In this document: positions 35,332 through 44,228 of the stretch, piece after piece | Layout: each line of letters opens with the position of its first letter | Numbering within the stretch: position 1 is the first letter of the stretch | From: JAWSVE01 sp033852115 | GTDB taxonomy: Bacteria > Pseudomonadota > Gammaproteobacteria > Pseudomonadales > Cellvibrionaceae | DNA length: 64,000 nt | Reading direction: 5' to 3' | Assembly (NCBI GenBank): GCA_033852115.1 | Contig: JAWSVE010000008.1 | Coordinates: 248,001-312,000 of the forward strand | Position numbers and translations under genes: made by a program | The notes under the pieces: model-generated | Database searches by the model: none | What the model was told of the DNA's origin: nothing | What the model saw: the letters and a program-made list of their open reading frames with translations, nothing else

Positions 35332-36782
35332 TAAATTTTAGGGCCGCTTGCGGGCCTATTGTCTTGCCCAGAAGGGGCAGATTTTGATTTTCCGAAATGA
35401 TTGCCGCTCTCAAATTTTGCTTTGTCTTCTTGTTTTAAGGTTTCATTATTTTTTTCAAAAGCTTTTGCTGTTTGTTGATCTGTCGCCAAGCCCGCTTTAG
35501 GCAGCTGGTCTGTCAGTTTTTTGAGGTCGCCTTCTGTCGGTTTATAGCCTTTTACTTCGATGCCCATCATTTGTCCTTGCGCCCAAATTCGGCGTCGGTA
35601 TTCCTCGTCACCAAAAGCACGAATTTCCTTCCAATCTCCTGCTGCAACCTTGGCTTGTGCTAGTTCTAGCTCTGCCGCCAATGCCCATTCGCTCATGGTT
35701 TTCGAGTAAATGGCAATACCTTTATCTCTGAAGGCTTCCTCGCCCTTTTTGTGGCCTGCGCCCCAGCGATAAATGCCTTCGATGTCTGGTTTAAACATAT
35801 CGATAACACGGCCTTTATTTGGATCGATTCGGACTGGTTTCCAGTAGTCATCTAGCTCCAATTGAATTGGTGTTTTACTCATCTCTGCCTCGGCTTTTTC
35901 TGCGTCTTCGTGAGAGCTAGCAAGGCCACAATGTGTGCGGACTAGTTGTTTGGATTGGCTAAGTTTTTCGGCTTCGTTTTTCATTTTCAGTCTCCTGACG
36001 TCACTGTGGTTTTCACCTAAACTGATTATGTTGTTTAGGTGTTTGATAGATTCATTAATTGCCCACCTTTGGGCGTTCTGGATATAACCCATTCGAGCTA
36101 GTTGAGTATCTATAGGCCCAACGTGTAATTGAGGTATTTTGTCTGTGATGCCTTGCGCTTTTAATGAGAGATGACTAATGCGTTCTTCCAGTCCGCAAGC
36201 AGCAAGTTCAGAATTAACAATGTCGGCCCATTTTTTACGCACCATTTCAATTTGTTGTTTTCCAGTAGGAAGACCGTTTTGTCTTAGTCTTTCATCCTTC
36301 CAATTCATCTGAATTTTGTTCTTGCTTAAGACCCCATTCTCTTTCATCGCTCGAGTGGTCATAAGTAGGTGCGCGTGTATGTTTCTGTGATCCCCTTTTC
36401 TTCCTGGTGCATGCACACAGACGTCAATTGCAGAGCCATATTTACGCACTAAAAATTCAGCGAATTCACCGATTATTTTTCTGTGAGAATCTCTTCCTAG
36501 TTCTTGTGGAAGGGCGAGTTGCCACTCTCTTGCTACACGTGCGTTTTTTGCAGGTTCAGACGTTTCGGCTAAGTTCCATAACTCGGATCTTGATAGTCCT
36601 GAGTGATTAAACATAAATCTATCAAGTACGCCTTTTTTTCTTTCAAAATCATGTGTTGCACCGGTACGCTCATCAATGATTTTTATGGCTGCACGATACG
36701 CAGAAGCGGCAGTTGCACTCCTTCCTTTTGACCTAGAAATATTTATATTTTGACAATAAAAAATCGCCACTTTTCGCACCAT
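35331..36782 (-). CDS. mobA: MobA/MobL-type relaxase (MobQ)
   Basis: The ATG at 36782 (MVRKVAIFYC) is preferred over the TTG at 36806. The protein (483 residues) has the MobA/MobL relaxase layout: SAYRA with a candidate nicking tyrosine near 29, and the metal-binding HRNIHAH motif near 132-138. It would nick oriT and pilot the strand into a recipient. It is shorter than RSF1010 MobA and shows no primase-like C-terminal half. The candidate oriT lies 34 bases upstream. Confidence 0.88.
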   Translation of the reverse strand: MVRKVAIFYCQNINISRSKGRSATAASAYRAAIKIIDERTGATHDFERKKGVLDRFMFNHSGLSRSELWNLAETSEPAKNARVAREWQLALPQELGRDSHRKIIGEFAEFLVRKYGSAIDVCVHAPGRKGDHRNIHAHLLMTTRAMKENGVLSKNKIQMNWKDERLRQNGLPTGKQQIEMVRKKWADIVNSELAACGLEERISHLSLKAQGITDKIPQLHVGPIDTQLARMGYIQNAQRWAINESIKHLNNIISLGENHSDVRRLKMKNEAEKLSQSKQLVRTHCGLASSHEDAEKAEAEMSKTPIQLELDDYWKPVRIDPNKGRVIDMFKPDIEGIYRWGAGHKKGEEAFRDKGIAIYSKTMSEWALAAELELAQAKVAAGDWKEIRAFGDEEYRRRIWAQGQMMGIEVKGYKPTEGDLKKLTDQLPKAGLATDQQTAKAFEKNNETLKQEDKAKFESGNHFGKSKSAPSGQDNRPASGPKI

Positions 36783-36815
36783 TAACTTGCTTTTTTTGCG
36801 CAGCAAAAACGCATT

Positions 36816-36843
36816 GACTCGGAACGAGTCGTATATGCGCTCT
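36816..36843 (+). other. Candidate oriT, RSF1010-like
   Basis: A hairpin GACTCG-GAA-CGAGTC (36816-36830) is followed at once by GTATATGCGCTCT. This resembles the RSF1010/R1162 layout of an inverted repeat followed by GTAAGTGCGCCCT, matching 10 of 13 bases. The nick would fall between 36839 and 36840. It sits just upstream of the relaxase gene. Confidence 0.65.
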
Positions 36844-37069
36844 TAGCCAGAGAGGCAGTTCGTGCCGAACATATAACTCTTTCTTTGTAAAAAGCTTCCA
36901 TCGTGCATCTGAGCTGCGAGTTAAAATAATTTGCCTTTTCTTAAATTAAAAAATATCTTCACGCAATATAAAACACCACAAAAAACTCCACTTTTTGAAA
37001 GTTTTTTATTTTTAAGTGTTGCGCCATATGAAAAACTTTGTATGAAAATTTATTGAGTGGAGAGTATTG

Positions 37070-37423
37070 ATGTCGAGACTAAAACCATCTGAGGAAAAGC
37101 GACTTCGCGAACTGGCCGAAAGGGATAAGCGGATTGCGGCGGAGCTACAAAAACATGATCAGGCAACTGCTGCATTAACAGATTTGTTGACGCAGCAAAA
37201 AGCGCAAAACAGGAAAGCAAGAAATAGAGAGCTTATGCTCTTAGGGGCCGCCGTAATGTCTGAATGCGAAGTTAACCACGATGTAAAAAAAGCAATCACC
37301 AAACTGGTCAACAAACACTTATCAAGAATTTCGGATCGTGAATTCATTGCATCTCGCGGCTGGGAGGTACTAGAAAATGAAGATAGTAAATTCACTACTT
37401 CTGATAGCACTGTTTCTAATTAG
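37070..37423 (+). CDS. Small mobilization protein, TraD/MobC-like
   Basis: The 117-residue protein has an N-terminal coiled coil and a RKARNRELMLLGAAVM segment like that of Ti/IncQ-type TraD or MobC accessory proteins. The ATG at 37070 follows GGAGAG and is preferred to the TTG just before it. It is divergent from the relaxase with oriT between them. Its end overlaps the next gene by 47 bases. Confidence 0.6.
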   Translation: MSRLKPSEEKRLRELAERDKRIAAELQKHDQATAALTDLLTQQKAQNRKARNRELMLLGAAVMSECEVNHDVKKAITKLVNKHLSRISDREFIASRGWEVLENEDSKFTTSDSTVSN

Positions 37424-39698
37424 TGGAAGTGCTATAGCTCAAACCACCTCGATTACTGATGTCCAGTCGACCGACAAAAGCATCGAGTATTTACGATATA
37501 TCTTTGGGGATGTCGTAAACATAATTACCGGGGGTACGGGGCCATCAAGTGCTGATTCCGTGCTTGGAGCAATGTCTGAAATATTGAACACCGGAATGCT
37601 CGTTTTTACCGGATTAATGGTCGGGTATATTTTTCTTACGGGAGTGTTGAATTCCGCTCACGAAGGCAATCCGTTGGGAAAAATGTATTCGACCATGTGG
37701 GTTCCTTTACGGATGGTAGTCGCATTGTCATTAGTCTTACCGTTTTCAGGAGGCTATTCTACGATGCAAATAGGTGTGCTTTGGTTAGCTGGTCACGGTG
37801 TTGGCCTTGCTAATTCAACATGGAATTCCGCGTTAGATCACATGAGCGGGACAGGTACATTTTATCCGCCTCAAATTAGTGTCGATTACGAAAGTACTGC
37901 AATGCAGATATTGAATTCTCGCGTCTGTATGCATGGTATTAATGTGGCGGATAGGCATATTAATATTGAAGAGCACCCTGTTGAAATTGTGGAGGGCCAG
38001 TCAGTTACAGATCTTAGGGTCGCAAGCGAAACCGGTTCTGTTGAAATTCCAGTTCAGCACACCGTTATGCAGCGTTACGCTAGCCGTTACAATCTGGTTG
38101 AAGCTGGCTTGGCTTATGGTAGTGCCTGGTTGTCGGGTTTTCCTAATGGAGTTCCGAGAAATTACGGCTCCAATCCATGTGGTTCAATTAAGCTGGAGTT
38201 CGCTGAAATTGATGAGGGCTCAGCAATTGATTCAGCTGTTCGTGAGTTCCAAGCAAGGGTTATCGAAATACACGCTGATTTGGATGAGGATCTCGACCCT
38301 CTCGCGCGTCAAATTGTACAAAAGGCGGTTGATGATACTTCCGCAGATCCTGACCCATTGGCTTACAACCAAGCTGTACAAACCTTTAAGGACGAATACG
38401 AGCAAGCGGTAAATCGAGCTATGTCCGACATCGCCACATTGAGGATAAACAAATGGGCTAGTGGAAACCCGGATGCTGCCGGAACAACTATTGGTGCGCG
38501 AGATGCAGGTTGGATATCTGTTGGTGCTTGGTACTGGGATCTCCAGCGCGTGAATGCGGAGACTCAGCGGATGGTGTCTGTTGTTGCTGAGTTGACTGGG
38601 CCTACATCCAAAGCCATAGAAAATGACGACTACTCTATGTTTGAGAATGCGTTGGCATCGTATGGCCAAAATATGAGTGTTACAAGCGGAAATGGTGCTG
38701 TTGTAAATGCAATGGAACGCTCTTCCTATGCTGAAAATAATGACAGCCTAAATTTCGTTATGAATCGTGTGGAAAGTGTTATTAATCATGCGCTGTCCGA
38801 ACCTGATCCTATTTCTGGTATGGCTAATGTAGGGCACATGATCATTGGTAGTTTTGAGGTTGCGTTAGCTGGAGCCTTCTTAACTGACCTTGCAGCATGT
38901 GTGGCAGACGATACATCGGAAGCCGTTGGCGGGCTAATTGGAGGGGGAGCTCGGCCAGTGACAAGCACTTTATGCCGCATGACAAATAAAACGTTATGGG
39001 CTTTAGTCGGCGCTGGAATGCTTCTAATACCGATTGCTTTGATGCTCGCGTTTTACCTTCCCGCAACACCAATGATATTGTGGATTATGGGAGTTGCAGC
39101 GTGGTTCGTTTTGCTTATAGAGGCTGTTATTGCAGCGCCTGTCTGGGCTGTCAGTCATATTTTTCCTGAGGGAAATGGTTTTATCGGTGAGCGAGCAAAG
39201 GCTGGATATATGGTTGCGCTGAGCCTTTTCTTGCGGCCAACGCTGGCTATATTCGGATTTGTAGCCGGTATGCTGTTGGTGATAGTTATGGCCAAAGTAC
39301 TGATGCTTCTGTTTCTGCCGGCCATGTCTGGAATGCTCGGGGATTCAATGAGCGGTGTTGTAACACTATTTGCAATGCTCGCAGTTTTTACCTCAGTACT
39401 GATACAGATCAGCCATAGAAGTTTTGGATTAATCCACGAAATTCCCGATAAGATTTTGCGGTACGTAGGTGGTGGACAAGAAAACTTGGGTGAAGCGGCT
39501 CAAGAGCAGCAGGGGCGATCTATTTTTGTTGGTGGTGTCGCCAAAGTCGCAAGTGGTGGAGAGCGCGCAATGCGAGGTCGAACCGGGGAAGCAGGTCAAA
39601 GCCTCGCCGGTTCAGTTGGCGGAGGTATAAAAACCGCAGCCAGTGCTGCCAAAACTGGTATGTCCAAAATGAGTAAAATGTTGAGTACAAAAAGCTAG
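37377..39698 (+). CDS. DotA/TraY-family membrane protein
   Basis: The 773-residue protein has a signal peptide (cleavage after SGSAIA), an early membrane segment (about 78-100), a large periplasmic domain (about 130-510) and four to five membrane helices near 540-700. This is the layout of DotA and IncI TraY, inner-membrane parts of type IVB secretion or conjugation systems. No other type IVB gene is present. A lone copy on a mobilizable element may adapt the helper's channel or block entry of related elements. The start lies inside the upstream gene. Confidence 0.8.
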   Translation: MKIVNSLLLIALFLISGSAIAQTTSITDVQSTDKSIEYLRYIFGDVVNIITGGTGPSSADSVLGAMSEILNTGMLVFTGLMVGYIFLTGVLNSAHEGNPLGKMYSTMWVPLRMVVALSLVLPFSGGYSTMQIGVLWLAGHGVGLANSTWNSALDHMSGTGTFYPPQISVDYESTAMQILNSRVCMHGINVADRHINIEEHPVEIVEGQSVTDLRVASETGSVEIPVQHTVMQRYASRYNLVEAGLAYGSAWLSGFPNGVPRNYGSNPCGSIKLEFAEIDEGSAIDSAVREFQARVIEIHADLDEDLDPLARQIVQKAVDDTSADPDPLAYNQAVQTFKDEYEQAVNRAMSDIATLRINKWASGNPDAAGTTIGARDAGWISVGAWYWDLQRVNAETQRMVSVVAELTGPTSKAIENDDYSMFENALASYGQNMSVTSGNGAVVNAMERSSYAENNDSLNFVMNRVESVINHALSEPDPISGMANVGHMIIGSFEVALAGAFLTDLAACVADDTSEAVGGLIGGGARPVTSTLCRMTNKTLWALVGAGMLLIPIALMLAFYLPATPMILWIMGVAAWFVLLIEAVIAAPVWAVSHIFPEGNGFIGERAKAGYMVALSLFLRPTLAIFGFVAGMLLVIVMAKVLMLLFLPAMSGMLGDSMSGVVTLFAMLAVFTSVLIQISHRSFGLIHEIPDKILRYVGGGQENLGEAAQEQQGRSIFVGGVAKVASGGERAMRGRTGEAGQSLAGSVGGGIKTAASAAKTGMSKMSKMLSTKS

Positions 39699-40084
39699 CC
39701 CCATGTTAACCAGCCAATAACCGTAAAGTAATTTGTAAACTCGGCTACAGGTTCTAGCAAGGATGCGGGAACCACCTGATTAACCCAGTATGCCAGTACG
39801 CCGCTAGAAAAAATTGCTGGGTGGCCGAAAATTCCTACGAAACCTTGAATAATAAAAAGCCCAACACAGGCATTCCATGGCAAGTAAATATTTGTCCAGC
39901 AGTGAACCTTTCTGCGCATAGGTGGAACAAGGCAAACAACTAAAAGCAAGAGGCTAAACAACCAGGAGGTTCCGTACGCGGAGCTTAAAGCTAATGACTC
40001 CCAAACCTGCTGATTCCAAGCCTCATTTGATAGCGTTTCAGCCCATTTGAGGGCTTCTCGGTGACTCATTAATAGATTACTCAT
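39695..40084 (-). CDS. Unknown four-helix membrane protein
   Basis: The 129-residue protein has about three to four hydrophobic helices (SSAYGTSWLFSLLLLVVCLV and later). Its ATG overlaps the stop of a 29-residue frame upstream (ATGA), and it converges on the DotA/TraY gene with a four-base overlap. No family is recognised. Membrane location and context suggest a role in transfer or exclusion. Confidence 0.6.
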   Translation of the reverse strand: MSNLLMSHREALKWAETLSNEAWNQQVWESLALSSAYGTSWLFSLLLLVVCLVPPMRRKVHCWTNIYLPWNACVGLFIIQGFVGIFGHPAIFSSGVLAYWVNQVVPASLLEPVAEFTNYFTVIGWLTWG

Positions 40085-40170
40085 GATTTTTCTCGAAATA
40101 CTGCTGAAGTGCGGCTGGTGCTCTCACCTTTATCATTTTTTACTGCATCGTTCTCACTAAACTCTGTCAT
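40081..40170 (-). CDS. 29-residue small protein
   Basis: The frame begins ATGACAGAG with AGGTGA eight bases before, and ends in a TGA that overlaps the next ATG. The product is hydrophilic (MTEFSENDAVKNDKG...). The tight start-stop chaining with its neighbours supports real translation or translational coupling. Confidence 0.45.
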   Translation of the reverse strand: MTEFSENDAVKNDKGESTSRTSAVFREKS

Positions 40171-40174
40171 AGAT

Positions 40175-40249
40175 TCACCTATTGGATGCCAGCTTGTTGG
40201 CCCAGCGGGCCATCTCGCTGGCCCTCATTCCCCAGTCACTATTTGACAT
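40175..40249 (-). CDS. 24-residue small protein
   Basis: The frame follows a strong ribosome binding site (AAGGAG, seven bases before the ATG) that lies in the end of the upstream gene. The product starts MSNSDWGMRASEMARW and could form one amphipathic helix. It ends four bases before the next small frame begins. Confidence 0.45.
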   Translation of the reverse strand: MSNSDWGMRASEMARWANKLASNR

Positions 40250-40541
40250 AGTTATTCTCCTTGAACACCTGCGCCCAACGGTAGCTGACCCATTTGGAGG
40301 CCAGCACCCAAAGTGCGAGGATGATCAGGATTACCTTGGCAAGAGTCTCATGTCCTGGCATGACCATCAGTGTCAGTACATAGGCCACGACTAAAGCCGC
40401 TATATAGGTAAGGGCGCTCAATACCATGGAGGCTTGAAACCGCCGTATCGCGTCGGGGCTGGTGTAGCCCCTGCTTTTCATAAAGGCGCAAAAATCCTGG
40501 TATCGCTTTTGTCTCATGTTTATCAGGCTATTCCTATCCAT
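40239..40541 (-). CDS. Small membrane protein with two helices
   Basis: The ATG at 40541 (MDRNSLINMRQKRY) has GAGG upstream and is preferred to the ATG at 40658, which would overlap the regulator gene. The 100-residue protein has two adjacent membrane helices (about 37-60 and 66-85). Its end overlaps the 24-residue frame by 11 bases. The family is unknown. Confidence 0.6.
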   Translation of the reverse strand: MDRNSLINMRQKRYQDFCAFMKSRGYTSPDAIRRFQASMVLSALTYIAALVVAYVLTLMVMPGHETLAKVILIILALWVLASKWVSYRWAQVFKENNYVK

Positions 40542-40599
40542 ATAGACCTCGTAAGGAAATGGGTTTGCGGTGGGCAACGTATATGAGTCATGCAGACTG

Positions 40600-40947
40600 T
40601 CAAATTTGCTGGAAATCGAGTTCTGCCTGCTGATCGTCCGTGGTTTCGCACTCGTCATCAGGGCTTGCTTGCTGCATCACGCGCTCTTTGTTCAGGGCGC
40701 CCCAATCAGTAATCTTGTAGTAACCAAATCGACGGCCTCGCACTCGTTCAACCACCATGAAGTATTCCCGATGTAGCCGATCCAGCATGGCGTGAATCGA
40801 GCGCTCCGGAATTCCAGTGTTATTGGTTAGCTTCTTCAGGTCTGGCTTCTCGATCTTTTCCAGAGCTACGACAAGAGATAGCACCCTGGTGAAGCTGCGA
40901 GTGGGTATTTCCTTCTGATTTGAATGTTCCACGTCATTTGTGGTCAT
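40600..40947 (-). CDS. Winged-helix DNA-binding protein
   Basis: The ATG at 40947 follows AGGAGAG and is chosen over that at 40986. The 115-residue protein contains a winged-helix region (KPDLKKLTNNTGIPERSIHAMLDRLHREYF) and an acidic C-terminal tail. It heads the minus-strand cluster of small membrane genes and lies downstream of repC. A role as regulator of transfer or copy number is likely but unproven. Confidence 0.6.
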   Translation of the reverse strand: MTTNDVEHSNQKEIPTRSFTRVLSLVVALEKIEKPDLKKLTNNTGIPERSIHAMLDRLHREYFMVVERVRGRRFGYYKITDWGALNKERVMQQASPDDECETTDDQQAELDFQQI

Positions 40948-41021
40948 AACATCTCTCCTGTTGAGTGATTGATTGCGAATTTGCATCCACTAAATTTTTG
41001 CTTTTCCAAAACTTTTCCTCT

Positions 41022-41061
41022 TAGGCATAAGCAAATGCCTTTAGGCAATTTGCTACGCCTA
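41022..41061. repeat. 18-bp imperfect inverted repeat downstream of repC
   Basis: The arms 41022-41039 and 41044-41061 (TAGGCATAAGCAAATGCC and its near complement) flank a TTTA loop. Outer CCACTA/TAGTGG copies lie at 40987-40992 and 41060-41065. A second small palindrome, GATTATC-TG-GATAATC, is at 41065-41080. There is no T run, so a replication or regulatory site is as likely as a terminator. Confidence 0.5.
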
Positions 41062-41078
41062 GTGGATTATCTGGATAA

Positions 41079-42023
41079 TCATGGATGAACCTCCCCAACT
41101 ACTCTGAAGCCCTCGTCGTTACAGGGATCGGCTTCATTAGGGCGTGACGGTTGCCGGGGGGATTCGTGACAGTTACCGGGGGCTTTGTGACCGTTATCGT
41201 GGGGCGGCCGAGTAATCTCGAACTTGCCCAAGGCGTATTCGCTTACCTTCCACTGAATGCTAATAAGCTCGGGCAGAGACTCTCTGGCCCGTTGCCGACG
41301 TTTGCGCATGGTGGTGGCGCTAGCTGGATCTGGCCAGACATAGGAGCACAGCGTATCCAGCTCGATACGGCGAGATCTACCGGGGTCGATCCAGCCGCAC
41401 AGGCGCTGGTGAATTAGCCGGGCCGCGTCACTTTTGAGGGAGCGCACCTCCCACAGGTTTATTCGAACGTGCTGGTTGCCACCCATCACGGCCTGGGCGA
41501 TCATTGGATTGAGAGCGACAAACAGCTTGCCTGCTGCATCGTCACTGGCGTACTCAGCCAAGAGTCGGAAACCGCGACGTTTACCGCCTGATAGCGCAAT
41601 GATCGACACTTTCCATAGCCGCTCGATGCAGTCCCGGATGGGTTTTGTGTCCTCGATGTTGGCGTAGCCAATTTCTTTGGCTAGAGCACGATAGCTGCCT
41701 TTGACCACCATGGCATCTTGCTGAATGGCATCCCACTTGGGTTCCATAAACATGCGGAGCTGAAGCCCGGCATCGGTTTTCGGATCTGGGGATAGCACCA
41801 GACCGGCGGGGCCAGCCATGGCCACCAAGCCCTGCAGGATGCGCAGGTCGTCTGCGCCCAAGGGTTCTGGCCCACTGAATTCAATTTTTTGGCCTTGGCC
41901 AAATTCATAGACTACATCGAGCTTGATAGTTTTCCGCTCACCCCGTTTGAGGCTGCGGAAGAGTCCGGGTGCTAGGCAGTGAGCGGGGTCGTGCCGGGCG
42001 TGAGTTAAATCAAACTTCGTCAC
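41079..42023 (-). CDS. repC: IncQ-type replication initiator
   Basis: The sequence is recognisably RSF1010 RepC: ARHDPAHCLAPGLFRSLKRG, FSGPEPLGADDLRILQGL, DCIERLWKVSIIA, and ARLIHQRLCGWIDPG. RepC binds oriV iterons and opens the origin. The GTG at 42023 with AAAGGGG upstream matches the RSF1010 start; it overlaps repA by 14 bases. No iteron array was found nearby. In an integrated element, RepC may support replication after excision. Confidence 0.9.
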   Translation of the reverse strand: MTKFDLTHARHDPAHCLAPGLFRSLKRGERKTIKLDVVYEFGQGQKIEFSGPEPLGADDLRILQGLVAMAGPAGLVLSPDPKTDAGLQLRMFMEPKWDAIQQDAMVVKGSYRALAKEIGYANIEDTKPIRDCIERLWKVSIIALSGGKRRGFRLLAEYASDDAAGKLFVALNPMIAQAVMGGNQHVRINLWEVRSLKSDAARLIHQRLCGWIDPGRSRRIELDTLCSYVWPDPASATTMRKRRQRARESLPELISIQWKVSEYALGKFEITRPPHDNGHKAPGNCHESPRQPSRPNEADPCNDEGFRVVGEVHP

Positions 42024-42852
42024 GGCGAGCCCCTTTGGTTCTGGTGGGCTCAAGGACGGCGGGTTTCAATACCCCACCGTCGTGCCGGCGAAACCAGCGT
42101 TCCTTAAAGGGAGGGCCATAGTTGGCCTTGCTGACACCAAAGCGCACGAAGTAACCGCGCTGGGAGTTGTCTACACCCAAGCTCTCGGCTTCCGCCTGGG
42201 TCATGCCTGCGAGGTAGGCTTGCCAGCGCACGTTATCGACTAACACCGAAGAGCCCCGGCTGGCCTGCTGCAAATCGCCTGCACCGGACATAGCCGCGCC
42301 CTTGCTGGCGTGGTGCAGAAAGACAATAGAGCAGCCCGTTTCTGCCGCGATGGACTCCATAGCGCCTACGACCAGACTCATGGGGCCACTGGCATTCTCT
42401 TCCTCGATGTGGAAGCGCCTCAGCGTGTCCAACACCAGCAAGCGGTGTCCATCAGCCACCTTGAGCAGCTCTTTACGCCACTGAGATCCCATGATGTTTG
42501 GCATCACGCCAACCAAAGGAAAAATAGTCATCTGGCGTGCGATGAGCTGTTTCTGTTCTTCGCTCAAATGCTTGCCCAGCGCATGTAAGCGGTGGTGAAT
42601 GGTGATGAGCGGATCTTCGGCGGGTAGGTAAGTCACGGTGCCGTGATTGAGCTCGCCAATCTCCAGTAGGTCTGACCCGCCCGCAATCTGCATAGCCAGT
42701 TGGAGTATCAGCATGGATTTTCCGGCACCGCCCGGTGATACCAGAGCGCCGACGGTACCAGCCACCATGTTGGGCAGCACGTAATCAACAGGCTCTGGCG
42801 CGGAATTGAAGGCCTCCGCAATATCCAAAGCCTTTGTAAGCAGGGAAGTCAC
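42010..42852 (-). CDS. repA: IncQ-type replicative helicase
   Basis: The 280-residue protein closely resembles RSF1010 RepA: DYVLPNMVAGTVGALVSPGG with Walker A GGAGKS, YLPAEDP, LDTLRRFHIEEENASGP, SIVFLHHASKGAAM and WFRRHDGGVLKPAVLE. RepA is a hexameric 5'-3' helicase that unwinds DNA from the IncQ origin. The start overlaps the AlpA-like gene by four bases. The partner primase RepB is absent from the window. Confidence 0.93.
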   Translation of the reverse strand: MTSLLTKALDIAEAFNSAPEPVDYVLPNMVAGTVGALVSPGGAGKSMLILQLAMQIAGGSDLLEIGELNHGTVTYLPAEDPLITIHHRLHALGKHLSEEQKQLIARQMTIFPLVGVMPNIMGSQWRKELLKVADGHRLLVLDTLRRFHIEEENASGPMSLVVGAMESIAAETGCSIVFLHHASKGAAMSGAGDLQQASRGSSVLVDNVRWQAYLAGMTQAEAESLGVDNSQRGYFVRFGVSKANYGPPFKERWFRRHDGGVLKPAVLEPTRTKGARRDEV

Positions 42853-43052
42853 AAGGTGTCTCCATTACTTCTCTGCTCTTTGAGCCAGGCATGAAAAGCT
42901 GACTCCGGGAATAACCGTCTCCGGCCAATTTTCACAGACGGTGGCATGGGCTCACCCCTGCTGTGTCGGTTTCGGAGTCCACCTGTAGACATGCAAAGGA
43001 GCGAGGCCACTTGTTCGTAAGTGAGGTATCGCTCAGGTTGTTGAGTATCCAT
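42849..43052 (-). CDS. AlpA-like excisionase/regulator
   Basis: The protein (67 residues from ATG 43052, MDTQQPERYLTYEQ; 73 from the ATG at 43070) has the HTH_17/AlpA pattern: YEQVASLLCMSTGGLRNRHSRGEPMPPSVKIGRRRLF. It occupies the place of the RepF repressor in the RSF1010 operon. It may act as an excisionase or as repressor of repA-repC, linking excision with replication. Confidence 0.75.
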   Translation of the reverse strand: MDTQQPERYLTYEQVASLLCMSTGGLRNRHSRGEPMPPSVKIGRRRLFPESAFHAWLKEQRSNGDTL

Positions 43053-43097
43053 CGTTACTCCATATGGCATGAAATAGCATGGTGTGATGATGGATGA

Positions 43098-44228
43098 TTG
43101 ACTCTAAGGAAGGGTGACTTTAAGGTGTCTTTTAATTTATATGAAAAGGCACTTTTGGCAGTCATGAGAGAGCAAGCGAAATCAGTTTCAGCATTTGCTG
43201 CAAATCCTTTACGGGCTCGAATATTGATTCGAGAGCTGGAGCGTAAGTGCCTGGAGGTAAAGCCTTCTGATAGCGGTGAAAAATTTGATCGCTATGAGTA
43301 TCTCAATCGATTTACTGCTTGCCACAAAGATTCCAAAAAACGTTTTTATCTGCCTCGGCGGCCATTCTTTAGATGGCGCAACGGTGAGGCATTGCCAAAC
43401 CTGACTACTCGTAAGCTGATCGATGGTCTATTTGATGAGGATCTGGGTAGCAAGTGGGGTGGCCGTAGTACTAATGATCCTGAACAGACGTTGTTAGTAG
43501 CGCTGGATTTAATCAGCCGAAGCAACATGCCAAATAACCAAGAGACATTGGCCGAAGCTGAGGAAATTTTGGCCGTGGTTAACTCTGCGGTGTGCGATTT
43601 AATTCCCAGAATCCCTAACCTGGAGAGACCGAAATTCACTGCCTACCGGGGCGGCAAGGCCCTGACTTCATCAGTAAACCAAAAATCCAGCCGCTATGCT
43701 GTGTGGTTGAAAAAGAGGCCTGTGGCTTATCCATTTATTGCCGAACGAATCAATCCCTATGACTCAGTAAGCCCCCTTTGCGCAGCATTGATGTACCTGG
43801 TTAAACCCAACAATCAAACGCACCTACCAGATGATCTTGCACGAGCGCTGCTGCTGGATGTTATTAGTGGTGTAATTGCTGCCTATATCGTGATGCTCCA
43901 CCGGAATCCTTCGGAGTTCCAAACGGGCGGTCTAGTCGTTGATTTGTATAGGCTTGGCCATCGGCTTTTTCTGTGCAGGAAGGTTGAGATGAGTAAGAAA
44001 GATGCGGAGCTGTTGAGAGAAGTTTTCTATAACCGTTTTCCGGAATTTTCAGTTGGAATCGATGAGCTGATAGTTAAGTTTGATAGGTTGATTGAACTGT
44101 TTCACAGTTTTATAGGGAAAACAGGCTTGTCCTTTACGGATTTTAATACAGTTCTGAGTCCGGTAGATCCAGATTCCACCACCAATATTCATAAGTGGTG
44201 GAGTTTTTCTATTGAAGATAGATGCTAA
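43098..44228 (+). CDS. Unknown cargo protein
   Basis: The 376-residue protein is basic, soluble and mostly helical, with no recognised motif. Translation could start at TTG 43098 or at GTG 43125. It is divergent from the replication operon and converges on the HEPN gene with a four-base overlap. Its place among accessory genes suggests cargo, possibly defence. Confidence 0.6.
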   Translation: MTLRKGDFKVSFNLYEKALLAVMREQAKSVSAFAANPLRARILIRELERKCLEVKPSDSGEKFDRYEYLNRFTACHKDSKKRFYLPRRPFFRWRNGEALPNLTTRKLIDGLFDEDLGSKWGGRSTNDPEQTLLVALDLISRSNMPNNQETLAEAEEILAVVNSAVCDLIPRIPNLERPKFTAYRGGKALTSSVNQKSSRYAVWLKKRPVAYPFIAERINPYDSVSPLCAALMYLVKPNNQTHLPDDLARALLLDVISGVIAAYIVMLHRNPSEFQTGGLVVDLYRLGHRLFLCRKVEMSKKDAELLREVFYNRFPEFSVGIDELIVKFDRLIELFHSFIGKTGLSFTDFNTVLSPVDPDSTTNIHKWWSFSIEDRC

